A DNA stretch of 64,000 bases from an uncultured Bacteroidota bacterium (GTDB taxonomy: Bacteria; Bacteroidota; Bacteroidia; 2-12-FULL-35-15): NCBI GenBank assembly GCA_903847205.1, contig CAINDA010000056.1, positions 62,001-126,000 on the forward strand, in the 5' to 3' direction. The notes below the pieces were generated by a model. The model searched no databases. It was not told the DNA's origin and worked only from the letters and a program-made list of their open reading frames with translations. Below are positions 48,902 through 57,722 of the stretch, one piece after another (the first letter of the stretch is position 1; each line of letters begins with the position of its first letter). The translations under genes were made by a program, and so were the position numbers.

Positions 48902-51034
48902 TTAAATTTTACTTTTTAAAACTTCGATTTCTTTTTTCAATTCAATCATTTTTAATTCCCGGCCCACTGTTAACTTTCTGAACCGCTCTAACTCTTCAAT
49001 TCTCATTAATTCTTTTTCACGTCCTGCAATTTCTCTTTCAGCAAGCTGTTTTTGTTCAGTAATATCTCTTGCAACTACCACCGCACCAAGCACGTTTCCT
49101 CTGTCATCTTTATAAACGGAACCGTTAAATAATACATCGGTAAGCTTCGCATCTTTATGACGCAGTGTAAGGGGGGAATCAGCAACTGAACCTTTTGCAT
49201 ATACTTCCTGGTAAACCTCCCGAGCTTTTTGCGGTTCAGTGAAATAATCAAAAAAGTCTGAGCCGATCAATTTTTCCCGTTCTATACCTGTAATGTTTAC
49301 TGTTGCCTCATTCATGTCAGTTATTTTGCCGTCTGTATTTATTGTAAATAATGGATCAAGACTTGCTTCAATCAAACTAAGTGAATATTTAGAAAGTAAT
49401 TTTTGGGCAGTTACGTCTCTTGCTACAATAACCACCCCTAGTACATTCCCTCTGTCATCTTTATACACTGAGCCGTTAAATAAAACATCTGTAAGTTTTC
49501 CATCCTTGTGGCGAAGCGTAAGCGGGGAATCGGCAACAGATCCTTTTGCAAAAACCTCCTGGTAAACCTCACGCGCCTTTTGCGGCTCAGTAAAATAATC
49601 GAAGAAATCGGAACCAATTAATTTCTCCCTCTCAACCCCCGTAATGTTTACCAATGCTTCATTCATATCTGTAATTTTCCCTTCTGTACTGATAGTCACC
49701 AAAGGGTCTAGACTTGCCTCAATCAGGCTAAGGGAATATTGAGAAGCTAATTTTACAGAATAACTGAAAGCTTCTAATTCTTTATTCGCAATTTCACGCT
49801 TTTCTTTTTCCTTATTTTGAAAATCAAGTTCAATGTCAGCAATGACAAGCTCTGCAGCACGTTTTTCTTTTTCTCCAGTTTGAAAAACCAGTTCCTTGTT
49901 TGCTATAAATAACTCTGCTGCCCTCTTTTCTTTTTCATTATTTTGAAAAGCAAGTTCTTCGTTTGCTATGATTAACTCTGCCGCTCTTTTTTCTTTCACT
50001 TCGTTTTGAAAAGCAAGTTCCTTATTTGCAATTACTAATTCTGCTGCTCGTTTTTCTTTTTCATTGTTTTGAAAAGCAAGTTCTTCATTGGCAATTACTA
50101 ATTCTGCTGCTCGTTTTTCTTTTTCATTGTTTTGAAAAGCGAGTTCTTCATTGGCAATTACCAATTCTGCTGCCCGCTTCTCTTTCACCTGATTTTGAAA
50201 TGCGAGTTCTTTGTTAGCTATAACTAACTCTGCTGCTCGTTTTTCTTTCTCATCATTTTGAAAAGCCAATTCCTTATTTGCAATGACTAACTCCGCTGCA
50301 CGTTTTTCTTTTTCATCATTTTGAAAAGCAAGTTCTTTGTTAGCAATGATTAATTCTGCAGCCCGTTTTTCTTTTTCAGCGGCTCGTTTTTCCTTTTCTT
50401 CATTCTGAAATGCCAGCTCTTTGTTTGCAATAATTAATTCAGCTGCACGCTTTTCTTTTTCTTCGTTCTGAAATACAAGTTCTTTATTTGCGATAATTAA
50501 TTCTGCCGCCCGTTTCTCTTTTTCATCATTTTGAAAAGCAAGTTCCTTATTAGCAATACGCAATTCTATCGCCCATTTTTGTTCGGCGACATCTCTTGCC
50601 ACAATCACCACTCCAAGAACATTTCCCTTGTCATCTTTATAAACGGATCCATTAAATAAAACGTCAGTAAGTTTTCCGTCCTTATGTCGCAGTGTAAGCG
50701 GGGAATCTGCAACTGATCCTTTTGCAAATACTTCTAAGTAAACTTCCCGTGCTTTTTGCGGCTCAGTAAAATAATCAAAGAAATCTGTGCCGGTTAATTT
50801 TTCTCGGGTCAAGCCGGTAATGTTTGCCAAAGCCTCATTCATATCTGTAATTTTTCCTTCGGTGTTTATGGTGACCAAAGGATCCAAGCTTGCTTCAATC
50901 AGGCTTCGCGCATATTCTGAGGATTGCTTTTGTGCAACAGAATCAATTGCGACGATTATGCTACTCATCCCAACTATTGGTTTAATTTTTTGTGAAGACT
51001 TTGCCATAATATTTATTATTGGATTATTCAGCAT
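48902..51034 (-). CDS. PAS-only signalling protein with twelve 21-residue coiled-coil repeats
   Basis: Three near-identical PAS domains carry the EASLDPLVTINTEGKI and ALxNITG patterns. The first is separated from the other two by twelve copies of a 21-residue unit built on IANKELAFQN-EKEKRAAEL, with one 7-residue insertion. No kinase or cyclase domain follows; the end is EELERFRKLTVGRELKMIEL then lysine-rich. It has no transmembrane helix. The frame is open to ATG 51118, but promoter site 11 requires a later start, ATG 51034 or 51007. It leads the signalling operon. Confidence 0.85.
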   Translation of the reverse strand: MLNNPIINIMAKSSQKIKPIVGMSSIIVAIDSVAQKQSSEYARSLIEASLDPLVTINTEGKITDMNEALANITGLTREKLTGTDFFDYFTEPQKAREVYLEVFAKGSVADSPLTLRHKDGKLTDVLFNGSVYKDDKGNVLGVVIVARDVAEQKWAIELRIANKELAFQNDEKEKRAAELIIANKELVFQNEEKEKRAAELIIANKELAFQNEEKEKRAAEKEKRAAELIIANKELAFQNDEKEKRAAELVIANKELAFQNDEKEKRAAELVIANKELAFQNQVKEKRAAELVIANEELAFQNNEKEKRAAELVIANEELAFQNNEKEKRAAELVIANKELAFQNEVKEKRAAELIIANEELAFQNNEKEKRAAELFIANKELVFQTGEKEKRAAELVIADIELDFQNKEKEKREIANKELEAFSYSVKLASQYSLSLIEASLDPLVTISTEGKITDMNEALVNITGVEREKLIGSDFFDYFTEPQKAREVYQEVFAKGSVADSPLTLRHKDGKLTDVLFNGSVYKDDRGNVLGVVIVARDVTAQKLLSKYSLSLIEASLDPLFTINTDGKITDMNEATVNITGIEREKLIGSDFFDYFTEPQKAREVYQEVYAKGSVADSPLTLRHKDAKLTDVLFNGSVYKDDRGNVLGAVVVARDITEQKQLAEREIAGREKELMRIEELERFRKLTVGRELKMIELKKEIEVLKSKI
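49770..50560. repeat. 63-bp coding repeats (21-residue coiled-coil units)
   Basis: Twelve approximate copies of a 63-bp unit encode the IANKELAFQN-EKEKRAAEL coil of the PAS protein. Each is three heptads long, and one unit has a 21-bp (7-residue) insertion. Related units occur in the REC-SpoIIE gene (about 44690-44930) and in the kinase at the right end (from about 63780). The repeats preserve coil register and reading frame. Confidence 0.9.
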
Positions 51035-51115
51035 TAGGAAATCTCTTAATTTTATAGTTAATTTTTTCAAACAATCCTTTTTTAATGTCTTATCCGGCGA
51101 TTTGCTTTTGTTAAA

Positions 51116-51181
51116 CAAAGGACGTTACTTATACCGCCCTATGTGTTACACAACTTTGAAAAGAAGTTACATCATTCACAC
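51116..51181 (-). promoter_or_regulatory. Shared promoter element, site 11 (phosphorelay operon)
   Basis: On the minus strand: GTGTGAA (51181-51175), TGTAAC (51171-51166), TGTAAC (51150-51145) and TCCTTTG ending at 51116. It shows that the long-frame start at 51118 is not used. The PAS gene starts 81-108 bp downstream. Confidence 0.84.
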
Positions 51182-51218
51182 CTTTTTATGGAGAATATGG
51201 CTTTAAGAATATAAAAAA

Positions 51219-51247
51219 AAGAGCACTGCTTAATAAGCAATGCTCTT
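51219..51247 (-). terminator. Strong hairpin terminator after the cyanophycinase-like gene
   Basis: The arms 51219-51232 and 51234-51247 pair over 11 or more bases around an AT-rich tip, with A- and T-runs on both sides. It lies 104 bp past the stop at 51351 and divides the metabolic cluster from the signalling operon's promoter site 11. Confidence 0.88.
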
Positions 51248-51350
51248 ATTTTTACCCATTAAAGGTTAAGTAATTTTAGGGTTTTAAGTATTCAGGTATT
51301 TCGAATTAATTAAATTGAAATACATTTCTCTTTAGTCCAAGTTCAAAAAT

Positions 51351-52202
51351 TTAAATCAGAAATTTTCTTTCTTTAAATAAATAACGGCTGCCCTCAGCAA
51401 TTATGCTGACGTTTAAATTTTCAATAACAATTGGAGTTAAATGATTAACAGCTGCAATGTTGGTGTTGTCAATTTTACTTCCGTCGATAAGAATTACCAT
51501 ACCCGACCCAATACATTCCGCATGGTTTCCTTCTGAAATTACTAAAGCTGTGTTTTCCTCTAATCCTATCCCAAGGCTGGAGGGATTCAAGGCAACAGCA
51601 TGTGCTAATCGAGCAAATCGGCCTCTTTTAATAAAATGAGTGTCAATAATTACATCATTTATTAAATTAAATCCTTTGCCAATTTCAATATCATCCTTGA
51701 AAAGAGCCTCTCTTATTAAGCCGCCGGTAATAATTGTTTCTGACATAACCATTGCTCCTGCGCTTGTTCCGCCAACAATAAAATTTTTATCAGAATAGTA
51801 TTTATTTTTTATTGCACTTAGTAATTCTGTTTGCCCTATCATTGATACAAGTTTAGACTGATCTCCCCCGGTAAAAAAAACGGCATGGGCGCTTTGGACT
51901 CGTTTTATTGAAACGAGATTACAAGCATCCTCTATACTTTCTACTTTTATAATTCCAACATGAGTAAAACCTTCGCGCTTGTAGGAGTCAATGTACATAC
52001 CTTCCATTTCCACCGGAATAGAGGAAGCGGATGCAATAATCTCAATGATATGATGTGCTCTGGGAATCCTTGAAATAAGAGTTCCTAATATTTCAAAATG
52101 CGATTTCGAAATCTTTTTTTTATGAATCGTAAGGTTTTCGCCGCTAATATCTCCTTTGTCTTCGTGCCCTCCGACAATTAGTAATTTCCCTTTAGGTACC
52201 AT
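51351..52202 (-). CDS. Cyanophycinase-like serine peptidase (peptidase family S51)
   Basis: The 283-residue protein has the cyanophycinase/peptidase E layout: GKLLIVGGHEDKG at the start, HAVFFTGGDQSKLV, and the nucleophile-elbow GGTSAGAMVMSE with the catalytic Ser. It has no signal peptide, unlike secreted CphE forms. Cyanophycinases release beta-Asp-Arg dipeptides from cyanophycin, and relatives cleave other Asp dipeptides. I see no cyanophycin synthetase here, so the substrate is unclear. Its start overlaps the aminotransferase stop by 11 bp, so the two are coupled. Confidence 0.86.
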   Translation of the reverse strand: MVPKGKLLIVGGHEDKGDISGENLTIHKKKISKSHFEILGTLISRIPRAHHIIEIIASASSIPVEMEGMYIDSYKREGFTHVGIIKVESIEDACNLVSIKRVQSAHAVFFTGGDQSKLVSMIGQTELLSAIKNKYYSDKNFIVGGTSAGAMVMSETIITGGLIREALFKDDIEIGKGFNLINDVIIDTHFIKRGRFARLAHAVALNPSSLGIGLEENTALVISEGNHAECIGSGMVILIDGSKIDNTNIAAVNHLTPIVIENLNVSIIAEGSRYLFKERKFLI

Positions 52203-53466
52203 GCTGCCTATGCGATTTAATTAATTCGGTGATGCGTTCAAGCCCCATCTTTAAATTTTCTTCTTCCGGCCCGAATGAAAATCGGACATACTGGTTAAAG
52301 TTAAACTCTTTTTTTTGACTGCCGGGATGTATATCAAAAATATTACCAGGAACTGTTATAACCTTATGTTTGAGCGCTTCTTTAAAAAAGCAATCTGAAT
52401 TATTCAATGGTGGCGGCAGACGGCTGATATCAGCCCAGATATAAAAAGTACTTTCAGAATCATCGGAGCAGATAATTCCGTTTTCTCTCAGGGTGTTTAA
52501 AATGATGTTTTGCTTTCTTGCAAATACTTCACGCAAAGCATTAGATTCCTGATCTGCCCTTTCAGGTTCGAATAATTGAATGGCAGCTCTTTGGATTGGA
52601 AGGCTCGGCCCTCCGTCAATCGCGCTTGCTGCACACCCAATATCTTCTATCACTTTTTCCGGACCGAGTATCCATGCGAGTCTCCATCCTGGATATCGGA
52701 AGGATTTGGTTAAACCATCGACAATTAAAATGGAATCTGAATTGACATCTTCTACAAATGCAGCAGATGAAACTGGACCATCAGCTGGCTTTCCATTCTC
52801 ATAAATAAAATGCGAATATACTTCATCCACTATAAGAGTGCAGTTTTCTTCTTTTGCAATTTTCAAGTATTCATTCAACTCTCCGTCTTTTATTACATGG
52901 CCGGTTGGGTTGCAGGGGTTGCTAAAGAGGAACGCATCCAAATGATATTGCTTAACCGCCTTCTTAAATGAAACGGAAGGAATTGAAAAATTATTTTGTT
53001 TTTTTGAAAGAATGCACACAGGTGTAATTCTATCCAGCTGGTAATTTAGCATATCTTCATAAGCAGGATATTCTGGAGTTTTATAGCCCAGCCGGATTTT
53101 TCCCAATATTGTAAAAATGCGTGTAAGGGCAAGCCGGCCCCCCATCGCGATACTCACATTCCCGGCAGTGTATTTCGAGATTTTATTTTTTCGATACAGC
53201 CTATTGTAATGTTCAGCAATAGCCTTTCTCAATTCAAGCATTCCATTTAATGGGCCGTATCTGTCATCATTGGGTTCGATTGAAAACTGTTTAATACGCT
53301 CCGGCGCTCCTTTCATTTCCCCAACCTCCGGCTCACCTTGTCCAAGGTTTGCCCATTCTGGATTTCCATTGTAAAAGCCAATTTTTTTAGCTTCATCCAT
53401 TACCCATATTACACCAATATCATTGACTTCAATAAATGCGCATCGGGCTGTAATTAATTTTTCCAT
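52192..53466 (-). CDS. PLP-dependent class I/II aminotransferase
   Basis: This is a fold-type I enzyme of 424 residues. SNPCNPTGHVI binds the substrate carboxylate region, DEVYSHF carries the PLP pyridine Asp-Tyr, and the catalytic lysine lies in DGLTKSFRYPGWRLAW. Substrate specificity cannot be read from the motifs alone. It lies 70 bp after a small membrane protein gene and overlaps the cyanophycinase-like gene, within a five-gene amino-acid cluster. Confidence 0.9.
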   Translation of the reverse strand: MEKLITARCAFIEVNDIGVIWVMDEAKKIGFYNGNPEWANLGQGEPEVGEMKGAPERIKQFSIEPNDDRYGPLNGMLELRKAIAEHYNRLYRKNKISKYTAGNVSIAMGGRLALTRIFTILGKIRLGYKTPEYPAYEDMLNYQLDRITPVCILSKKQNNFSIPSVSFKKAVKQYHLDAFLFSNPCNPTGHVIKDGELNEYLKIAKEENCTLIVDEVYSHFIYENGKPADGPVSSAAFVEDVNSDSILIVDGLTKSFRYPGWRLAWILGPEKVIEDIGCAASAIDGGPSLPIQRAAIQLFEPERADQESNALREVFARKQNIILNTLRENGIICSDDSESTFYIWADISRLPPPLNNSDCFFKEALKHKVITVPGNIFDIHPGSQKKEFNFNQYVRFSFGPEEENLKMGLERITELIKSHRQHGT

Positions 53467-53536
53467 TATTGAAATCTTCTTTTGTGTTTAGGATCAGAGA
53501 GGTTTTAAAATTTGCAGTATAAATTTTGTCACTGAT

Positions 53537-53989
53537 TTATAATTTTTTGTTAAGCTGTTTTAATTCGTAGCTGAGTATTACCAAAATATAAAAAGTAAAA
53601 TCGCCGGCAATCTTTCCAACAAGAATTCCAAGCGGGAAATTTTTCAAATAAATGGGAAAGAGATACATAAAAAACGGCCGAAGAAACAGCCCGTCAAGAA
53701 GACCGGCAGGTCCAAATTCTAAAACAATATTTGTTATAATCTTAGGGAAATTTAAAAATGAGAATTTTATATTCTCCGTCTTTTTCTTCTTATAAACAAT
53801 TAAAATGTTTTGAATAAAAATGGTTGAGTAGAAACCAATTGCCTCGCCTAAAGACCCTGAATATGCTGTAATAACAGGGTTTACATAAAACATATGGGTT
53901 ATGCCGGCAACACTAACAGCTGTTATTGTACCAGCGATTTCTGCAGGTAAATATCTTTTTATCCATTCCTTAATTTTTCTCTTTATCAT
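53537..53989 (-). CDS. Small polytopic membrane protein, unrecognised
   Basis: The 150-residue protein has three to four hydrophobic segments (about residues 17-37, 45-65, 88-110 and 120-142), basic ends and a conserved-looking EFGPAGLLDGLFLRPFF loop. I do not recognise the family. It lies 16 bp after the PsiD-like decarboxylase gene and 70 bp before the aminotransferase gene. A transporter or anchor for the product of the cluster is one possibility. Confidence 0.7.
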   Translation of the reverse strand: MIKRKIKEWIKRYLPAEIAGTITAVSVAGITHMFYVNPVITAYSGSLGEAIGFYSTIFIQNILIVYKKKKTENIKFSFLNFPKIITNIVLEFGPAGLLDGLFLRPFFMYLFPIYLKNFPLGILVGKIAGDFTFYILVILSYELKQLNKKL

Positions 53990-54005
53990 TACTATTGATG
54001 ATAAC

Positions 54006-55151
54006 CTATATCACTGGAAATGCCTGGGCGATTTTAGTTCCCATCTTATAATGTAAAGTTTTCTGGCAAGTGAAACTCACATTGCTTGCGGATTCAAACA
54101 GAACAATAATATCGGAGCCCCCAAATTGAAAATACGATAACTCTTCTCCTTTGCGGACAGTTACACCTTCTTCGGCTGTAATGATAACCGAGGAAACCTG
54201 CGACATTCCAATTGGTAAAACAGCCACAAGACCTATAGGAGTGTCAAGAACGATCAATCCTCTTGTCTGAGCAAACTGGTACCCTGGTATGTCAAACGAA
54301 TCGTAATTTCTTTTAAGATGTAAAGTATGTTTTACGGAATTTTCATCAATTACTCTTGCTTCTACCTCCTGATATACCTGCCCTTGAATAACCCTTGCTT
54401 CAATAACTCTGCCTCCTACAGGTGCATGCTGGCGGTGATAATCTGTGGGGCCGAGATAAGAATGCATAAATAGTCCGTTTTCAAAACGGTCTTTGTACGG
54501 GCTTCCTTCAAGCAATTCGCTGACTTTCCAATTTAAATTTTTTACAGTTACATTTGAATCTTTTCTGATTTCCCACTGCCCCCCAAACGTTGAATCTGCA
54601 GGCATCACAATTATCGATTGATCGGATATTGCAGCAATAGGACGGTACCCAGGTTTAAAGTGCCGTGCAAAAATTTGGTTAAAGGTGCTCCATCCTCCAT
54701 GCGGCCTTGTATATTCATGCATGTTGTAATAGGGAGAATCGTAAAATGTTTTTTCCGATGCTTTGGTTAATGATTCAGGAGTGTCGAGGAATTCACCCAT
54801 TGCATTAGCATATTTTACAAGCCATTCAGAAAAGGGGGTGAGTCGAAGTGCTTTGTCATAAGGGATAACTTTGTTCTGCAGCGACAAAACCGGTTCTTGA
54901 TCTGCAATAAAATAAAATGCACTGAGATGATCGTTGACGTTTTGCCCAGATGAATTTTCAGTTGGAACCCAATACAAAAATGCATTGATCCAATCCAAAT
55001 ATTGATCAAGAGTTTTAACATTCTCTAATAAGGGTACATTTTTACTATGTGCTTTTTTTATCGCATTTTCAAAACCCTTTTTCCAATTGTTTACCGTAAT
55101 CATTTTAACCAAAATCTCCACCACGGGATGATATATTTTTTTTTGTAACAT
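54006..55151 (-). CDS. PsiD-like decarboxylase (phosphatidylserine decarboxylase family with PF12588-type N-terminal region)
   Basis: The 381-residue protein has the N-terminal region of the soluble PSD-like enzymes (DHLSAFYFIADQEPVL ... PFSEWLVKYANAMGEFLDTP). Then comes the PSD fold (FNQIFARHFKPGYRPI, SYLGPTDYHRQHAPV) with the C-terminal self-cleavage site FQFGGSDIIVLFE, where serine becomes the pyruvoyl group. It has no transmembrane segment, unlike true PSD. Fungal PsiD decarboxylates tryptophan, so an amino-acid substrate is plausible. It follows the group II decarboxylase gene by 204 bp. Confidence 0.82.
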   Translation of the reverse strand: MLQKKIYHPVVEILVKMITVNNWKKGFENAIKKAHSKNVPLLENVKTLDQYLDWINAFLYWVPTENSSGQNVNDHLSAFYFIADQEPVLSLQNKVIPYDKALRLTPFSEWLVKYANAMGEFLDTPESLTKASEKTFYDSPYYNMHEYTRPHGGWSTFNQIFARHFKPGYRPIAAISDQSIIVMPADSTFGGQWEIRKDSNVTVKNLNWKVSELLEGSPYKDRFENGLFMHSYLGPTDYHRQHAPVGGRVIEARVIQGQVYQEVEARVIDENSVKHTLHLKRNYDSFDIPGYQFAQTRGLIVLDTPIGLVAVLPIGMSQVSSVIITAEEGVTVRKGEELSYFQFGGSDIIVLFESASNVSFTCQKTLHYKMGTKIAQAFPVI

Positions 55152-55355
55152 TTTTTATAGATTTATTATTTTGAGTTTTCGGATTCCTGATTTAATTATT
55201 GACGAAAATATTTTACAAATTGCAACAGCGAAACATTACTGAACTAAAGGACTTACATGATGACTCAGATCTATCAGATATAACTCAGGCCGATCAGCTT
55301 TTTAAAGGTTGAAAAATCTTGATTAATAAAATAAATGAGATACTCTCGAAAGCAA

Positions 55356-57122
55356 TTATACCAGCTCTTTCTTAATTGGCTTAATAATCGTCACTTCATC
55401 CCTTGCTGCAACAATACATTCCAGAACATGGTCCATTATTGCAGGAGTTATATTTACGTTCATTGGAAACATTTTAACAGCATAAATTACGGCTTCACTG
55501 TCTTTCATATCTCTATTATATTCAGTAGTGCGAAAGCCTGTACTGAAGCTTAGGTAAGGGGTGCATTGTCCGTTAATTTTTTTGCCGGAGCGAAACCATT
55601 CGAATAATTTATCGCCAATTGCATGGGTCATTTTGTTATGTTTGATCAAGGCTCCCCGAAACGCAGGGTCATGCAGTTCAGAGTTGAACTGAGCGCGTGC
55701 ATCCATACCTTTGGGATATATTCGCAGCAATGTTACTAATCCATAATCAGAAGGATTAACACATACCATTTCGAATTTTTTTTCAATTTGATTTTTCAGA
55801 TATACTTTGTTTTCAAGTATACCGCCTAATACAGACTGGAATCCTTCATGACCGAAAAATTTAAGTGTTGCCCATCCTGCAATTGAGCCTGTTGCAGCTC
55901 TTGAAACTTCTAAGGTATAATTTAGGGGATTGTAAGGCGAACGCGGCTGGAGATAGGCTGAAGCTCCTCTCGAAAGCAATGTTTCAAACTCTTTTGCATT
56001 TTTATAAACGAAAGTACTGCTGATATAAGGCGAAAAACCGGTTTTATGAAAATCAACTCCGAAAGCATCAGCATAAAAAATTCCCTTTATTGCATTGTAA
56101 TTTTTTTCAATGTAAGGCAGTACTGTTTCAGAAAAACCTAGCGGATTTTTTTTGAAATCATAATTTTTAAAAGCAATCCATGACCAGCCGATAACTGAAT
56201 CACAGTATAGCAGGGACTTTCCATATCCTTTTGGGTTTGGATACTTGTCCATTAATTTTCTTACCTCTTCTACTGGATCAAATGCGTTTGCATCCGTAGT
56301 TCCCATTGTACAGACAACCGATGCAACAGGAATATTTTTTGCCTGGCAATCTTTCAAAACTATTTCAAGATGCTTTGTATCCATTGCATTTGTATCAGAA
56401 TCTGTTTTAATTCGAATAATGTTATCCATGCCTAAACCCATCCAGTCGGTACTGTTAAGCATGGTATAGTGAGCCTGCTGTGAGCAGATAACTTTTGCAT
56501 CTGTCCGCACTCCTTTATATCTTGAATCGGGAAGTACCCGCGTAAGAGCATATTTTAAATGATAAGTCCAGCAGCCTGAACCGCCGTAAGTATAAATACA
56601 TCCTGCTTCCTTTGGTTTCCAGCCTGCAAGGTTCGCTAATATTCCAGCAGATTCTAATTCAGCCTGATGCGTATTCCATGCATATTCTCCTTCAAGAATA
56701 TTGGGCGCAAATATTTCTGATAAAATTGCCGCAACTATTGCAACAGTGTTTCCCTGAGGGTTTACATTATTCATTGTAAGCGGATGCCCCCAGTTAGGCA
56801 TGCCTTCGAACAATTTTATAACTTGCTTAATTACTTCATCAGAAGTACTCATCTTTGGATTTAGAGAAGAATCTTTTACATTTTCAAAATCAATGGTCAA
56901 TGCAGGATTAGTACCAAGAAAAGCTGCGCCTCCTTTTTTTTTCGGTTTGAGCTTATCCAGCTGTCTTATGGCTTCATTTATGCCGTCAGCCAAAGAATCT
57001 CCTCCCCCCCTATAGGGAGAAGGAAATGATTTAGCCATCTCTGAACGAAACTTTGCGCGTTTCGGCATTATATGGCTGTTTAATCCATCTTCCTTTAAAA
57101 ACTCTTTTGATTTCTTTTTCAT
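55356..57122 (-). CDS. Group II PLP-dependent amino-acid decarboxylase
   Basis: The 588-residue protein is of the glutamate/aspartate/aromatic decarboxylase fold. The PLP lysine lies in DAFGVDFHKTGFSPYISS (about residue 350), a conserved histidine stacking region is QAHYTMLNSTDW, and TMGTTDANAFDPVEEV carries the PLP-pyridine aspartate. It is longer than a typical 480-residue enzyme because of N- and C-terminal extensions. The substrate cannot be told from sequence. It is the first gene of the metabolic cluster; no shared-element promoter was found upstream. Confidence 0.9.
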   Translation of the reverse strand: MKKKSKEFLKEDGLNSHIMPKRAKFRSEMAKSFPSPYRGGGDSLADGINEAIRQLDKLKPKKKGGAAFLGTNPALTIDFENVKDSSLNPKMSTSDEVIKQVIKLFEGMPNWGHPLTMNNVNPQGNTVAIVAAILSEIFAPNILEGEYAWNTHQAELESAGILANLAGWKPKEAGCIYTYGGSGCWTYHLKYALTRVLPDSRYKGVRTDAKVICSQQAHYTMLNSTDWMGLGMDNIIRIKTDSDTNAMDTKHLEIVLKDCQAKNIPVASVVCTMGTTDANAFDPVEEVRKLMDKYPNPKGYGKSLLYCDSVIGWSWIAFKNYDFKKNPLGFSETVLPYIEKNYNAIKGIFYADAFGVDFHKTGFSPYISSTFVYKNAKEFETLLSRGASAYLQPRSPYNPLNYTLEVSRAATGSIAGWATLKFFGHEGFQSVLGGILENKVYLKNQIEKKFEMVCVNPSDYGLVTLLRIYPKGMDARAQFNSELHDPAFRGALIKHNKMTHAIGDKLFEWFRSGKKINGQCTPYLSFSTGFRTTEYNRDMKDSEAVIYAVKMFPMNVNITPAIMDHVLECIVAARDEVTIIKPIKKELV

Positions 57123-57292
57123 ATTATTCCACTGAGTTATAAAATTATTTTATTTTAATCACGGGCAATACACAAGACAAAACACTACTATAACTAGAAT
57201 AAATTAATAATGTACTGCCTTTTGATCTTATACCGCATTAAAAAAATTACATCATCCTATCCATTCGTATTTTTAATTGTACTTAAAAATAT

Positions 57293-57445
57293 TTAAGAAG
57301 CAATCACTTTTGCTTCAGGATATCTTCTAAGCCATATCTCTAGGGATGCCTTGCGCGATAGAGTTATAACTGTTTTATAATCCAGCTGAACCTTAATTGA
57401 CTCGAGGCCTGAAGCTGCTGTGTACTCTTTGATTTTATTTTTCAT
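57293..57445 (-). CDS. 50-residue unrecognised protein directly under a shared promoter
   Basis: The minus-strand ORF starts at ATG 57445 (MKNKIKEYTAASGLESIKVQ) and ends EAKVIAS then TAA at 57293. It is a small soluble protein with a helix rich in lysine and a terminal RRYPEAK. No family is recognised. It starts 32 bp from a well-formed promoter element (site 12) and has no other gene between. It is the most strongly promoter-supported of the small genes. Confidence 0.78.
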   Translation of the reverse strand: MKNKIKEYTAASGLESIKVQLDYKTVITLSRKASLEIWLRRYPEAKVIAS

Positions 57446-57477
57446 TTGTTTTATATTTTTTAGATTTATTTATACGG

Positions 57478-57543
57478 CAAAGATAGATTAGGTGATTGCG
57501 ATGGGTGTTACATAAATTTTGAAATCTGTTACATCTTTCACAC
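57478..57543 (-). promoter_or_regulatory. Shared promoter element, site 12 (50-residue gene)
   Basis: On the minus strand: GTGTGAA (57543-57537), TGTAAC (57533-57528), TGTAAC (57512-57507) and TCTTTG ending at 57478. Spacing is conserved. Confidence 0.84.
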
Positions 57544-57722
57544 ATTTTTTACGATAAAATTCAGTTAGAAAAACAGTTTTCGATTGCTGCAGAGAATGTT
57601 TTGAGACAGGGCTTCAGGAAAATTTTGCAGGAACGTTATATAACTAATATAATCTAAATATTAAACTATGATAAATTAAATAAATCCATTTGCGAATTTT
57701 ATCTATATCGCCTGGAGAAATA

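Noticed and set aside
57225-57262. Degenerate ATTACATCATCC resembling the motif's outer half upstream of nothing in particular
   Set aside because: The repeat 21 bp away and the CTTTG box are absent, so chance similarity is likelier.
57635-57655. A further TATAAC-like half site (GTTATA on the plus strand)
   Set aside because: No second repeat at 21 bp, no CTTTG at the right distance and no outer GTGTGAA; it does not meet the pattern.
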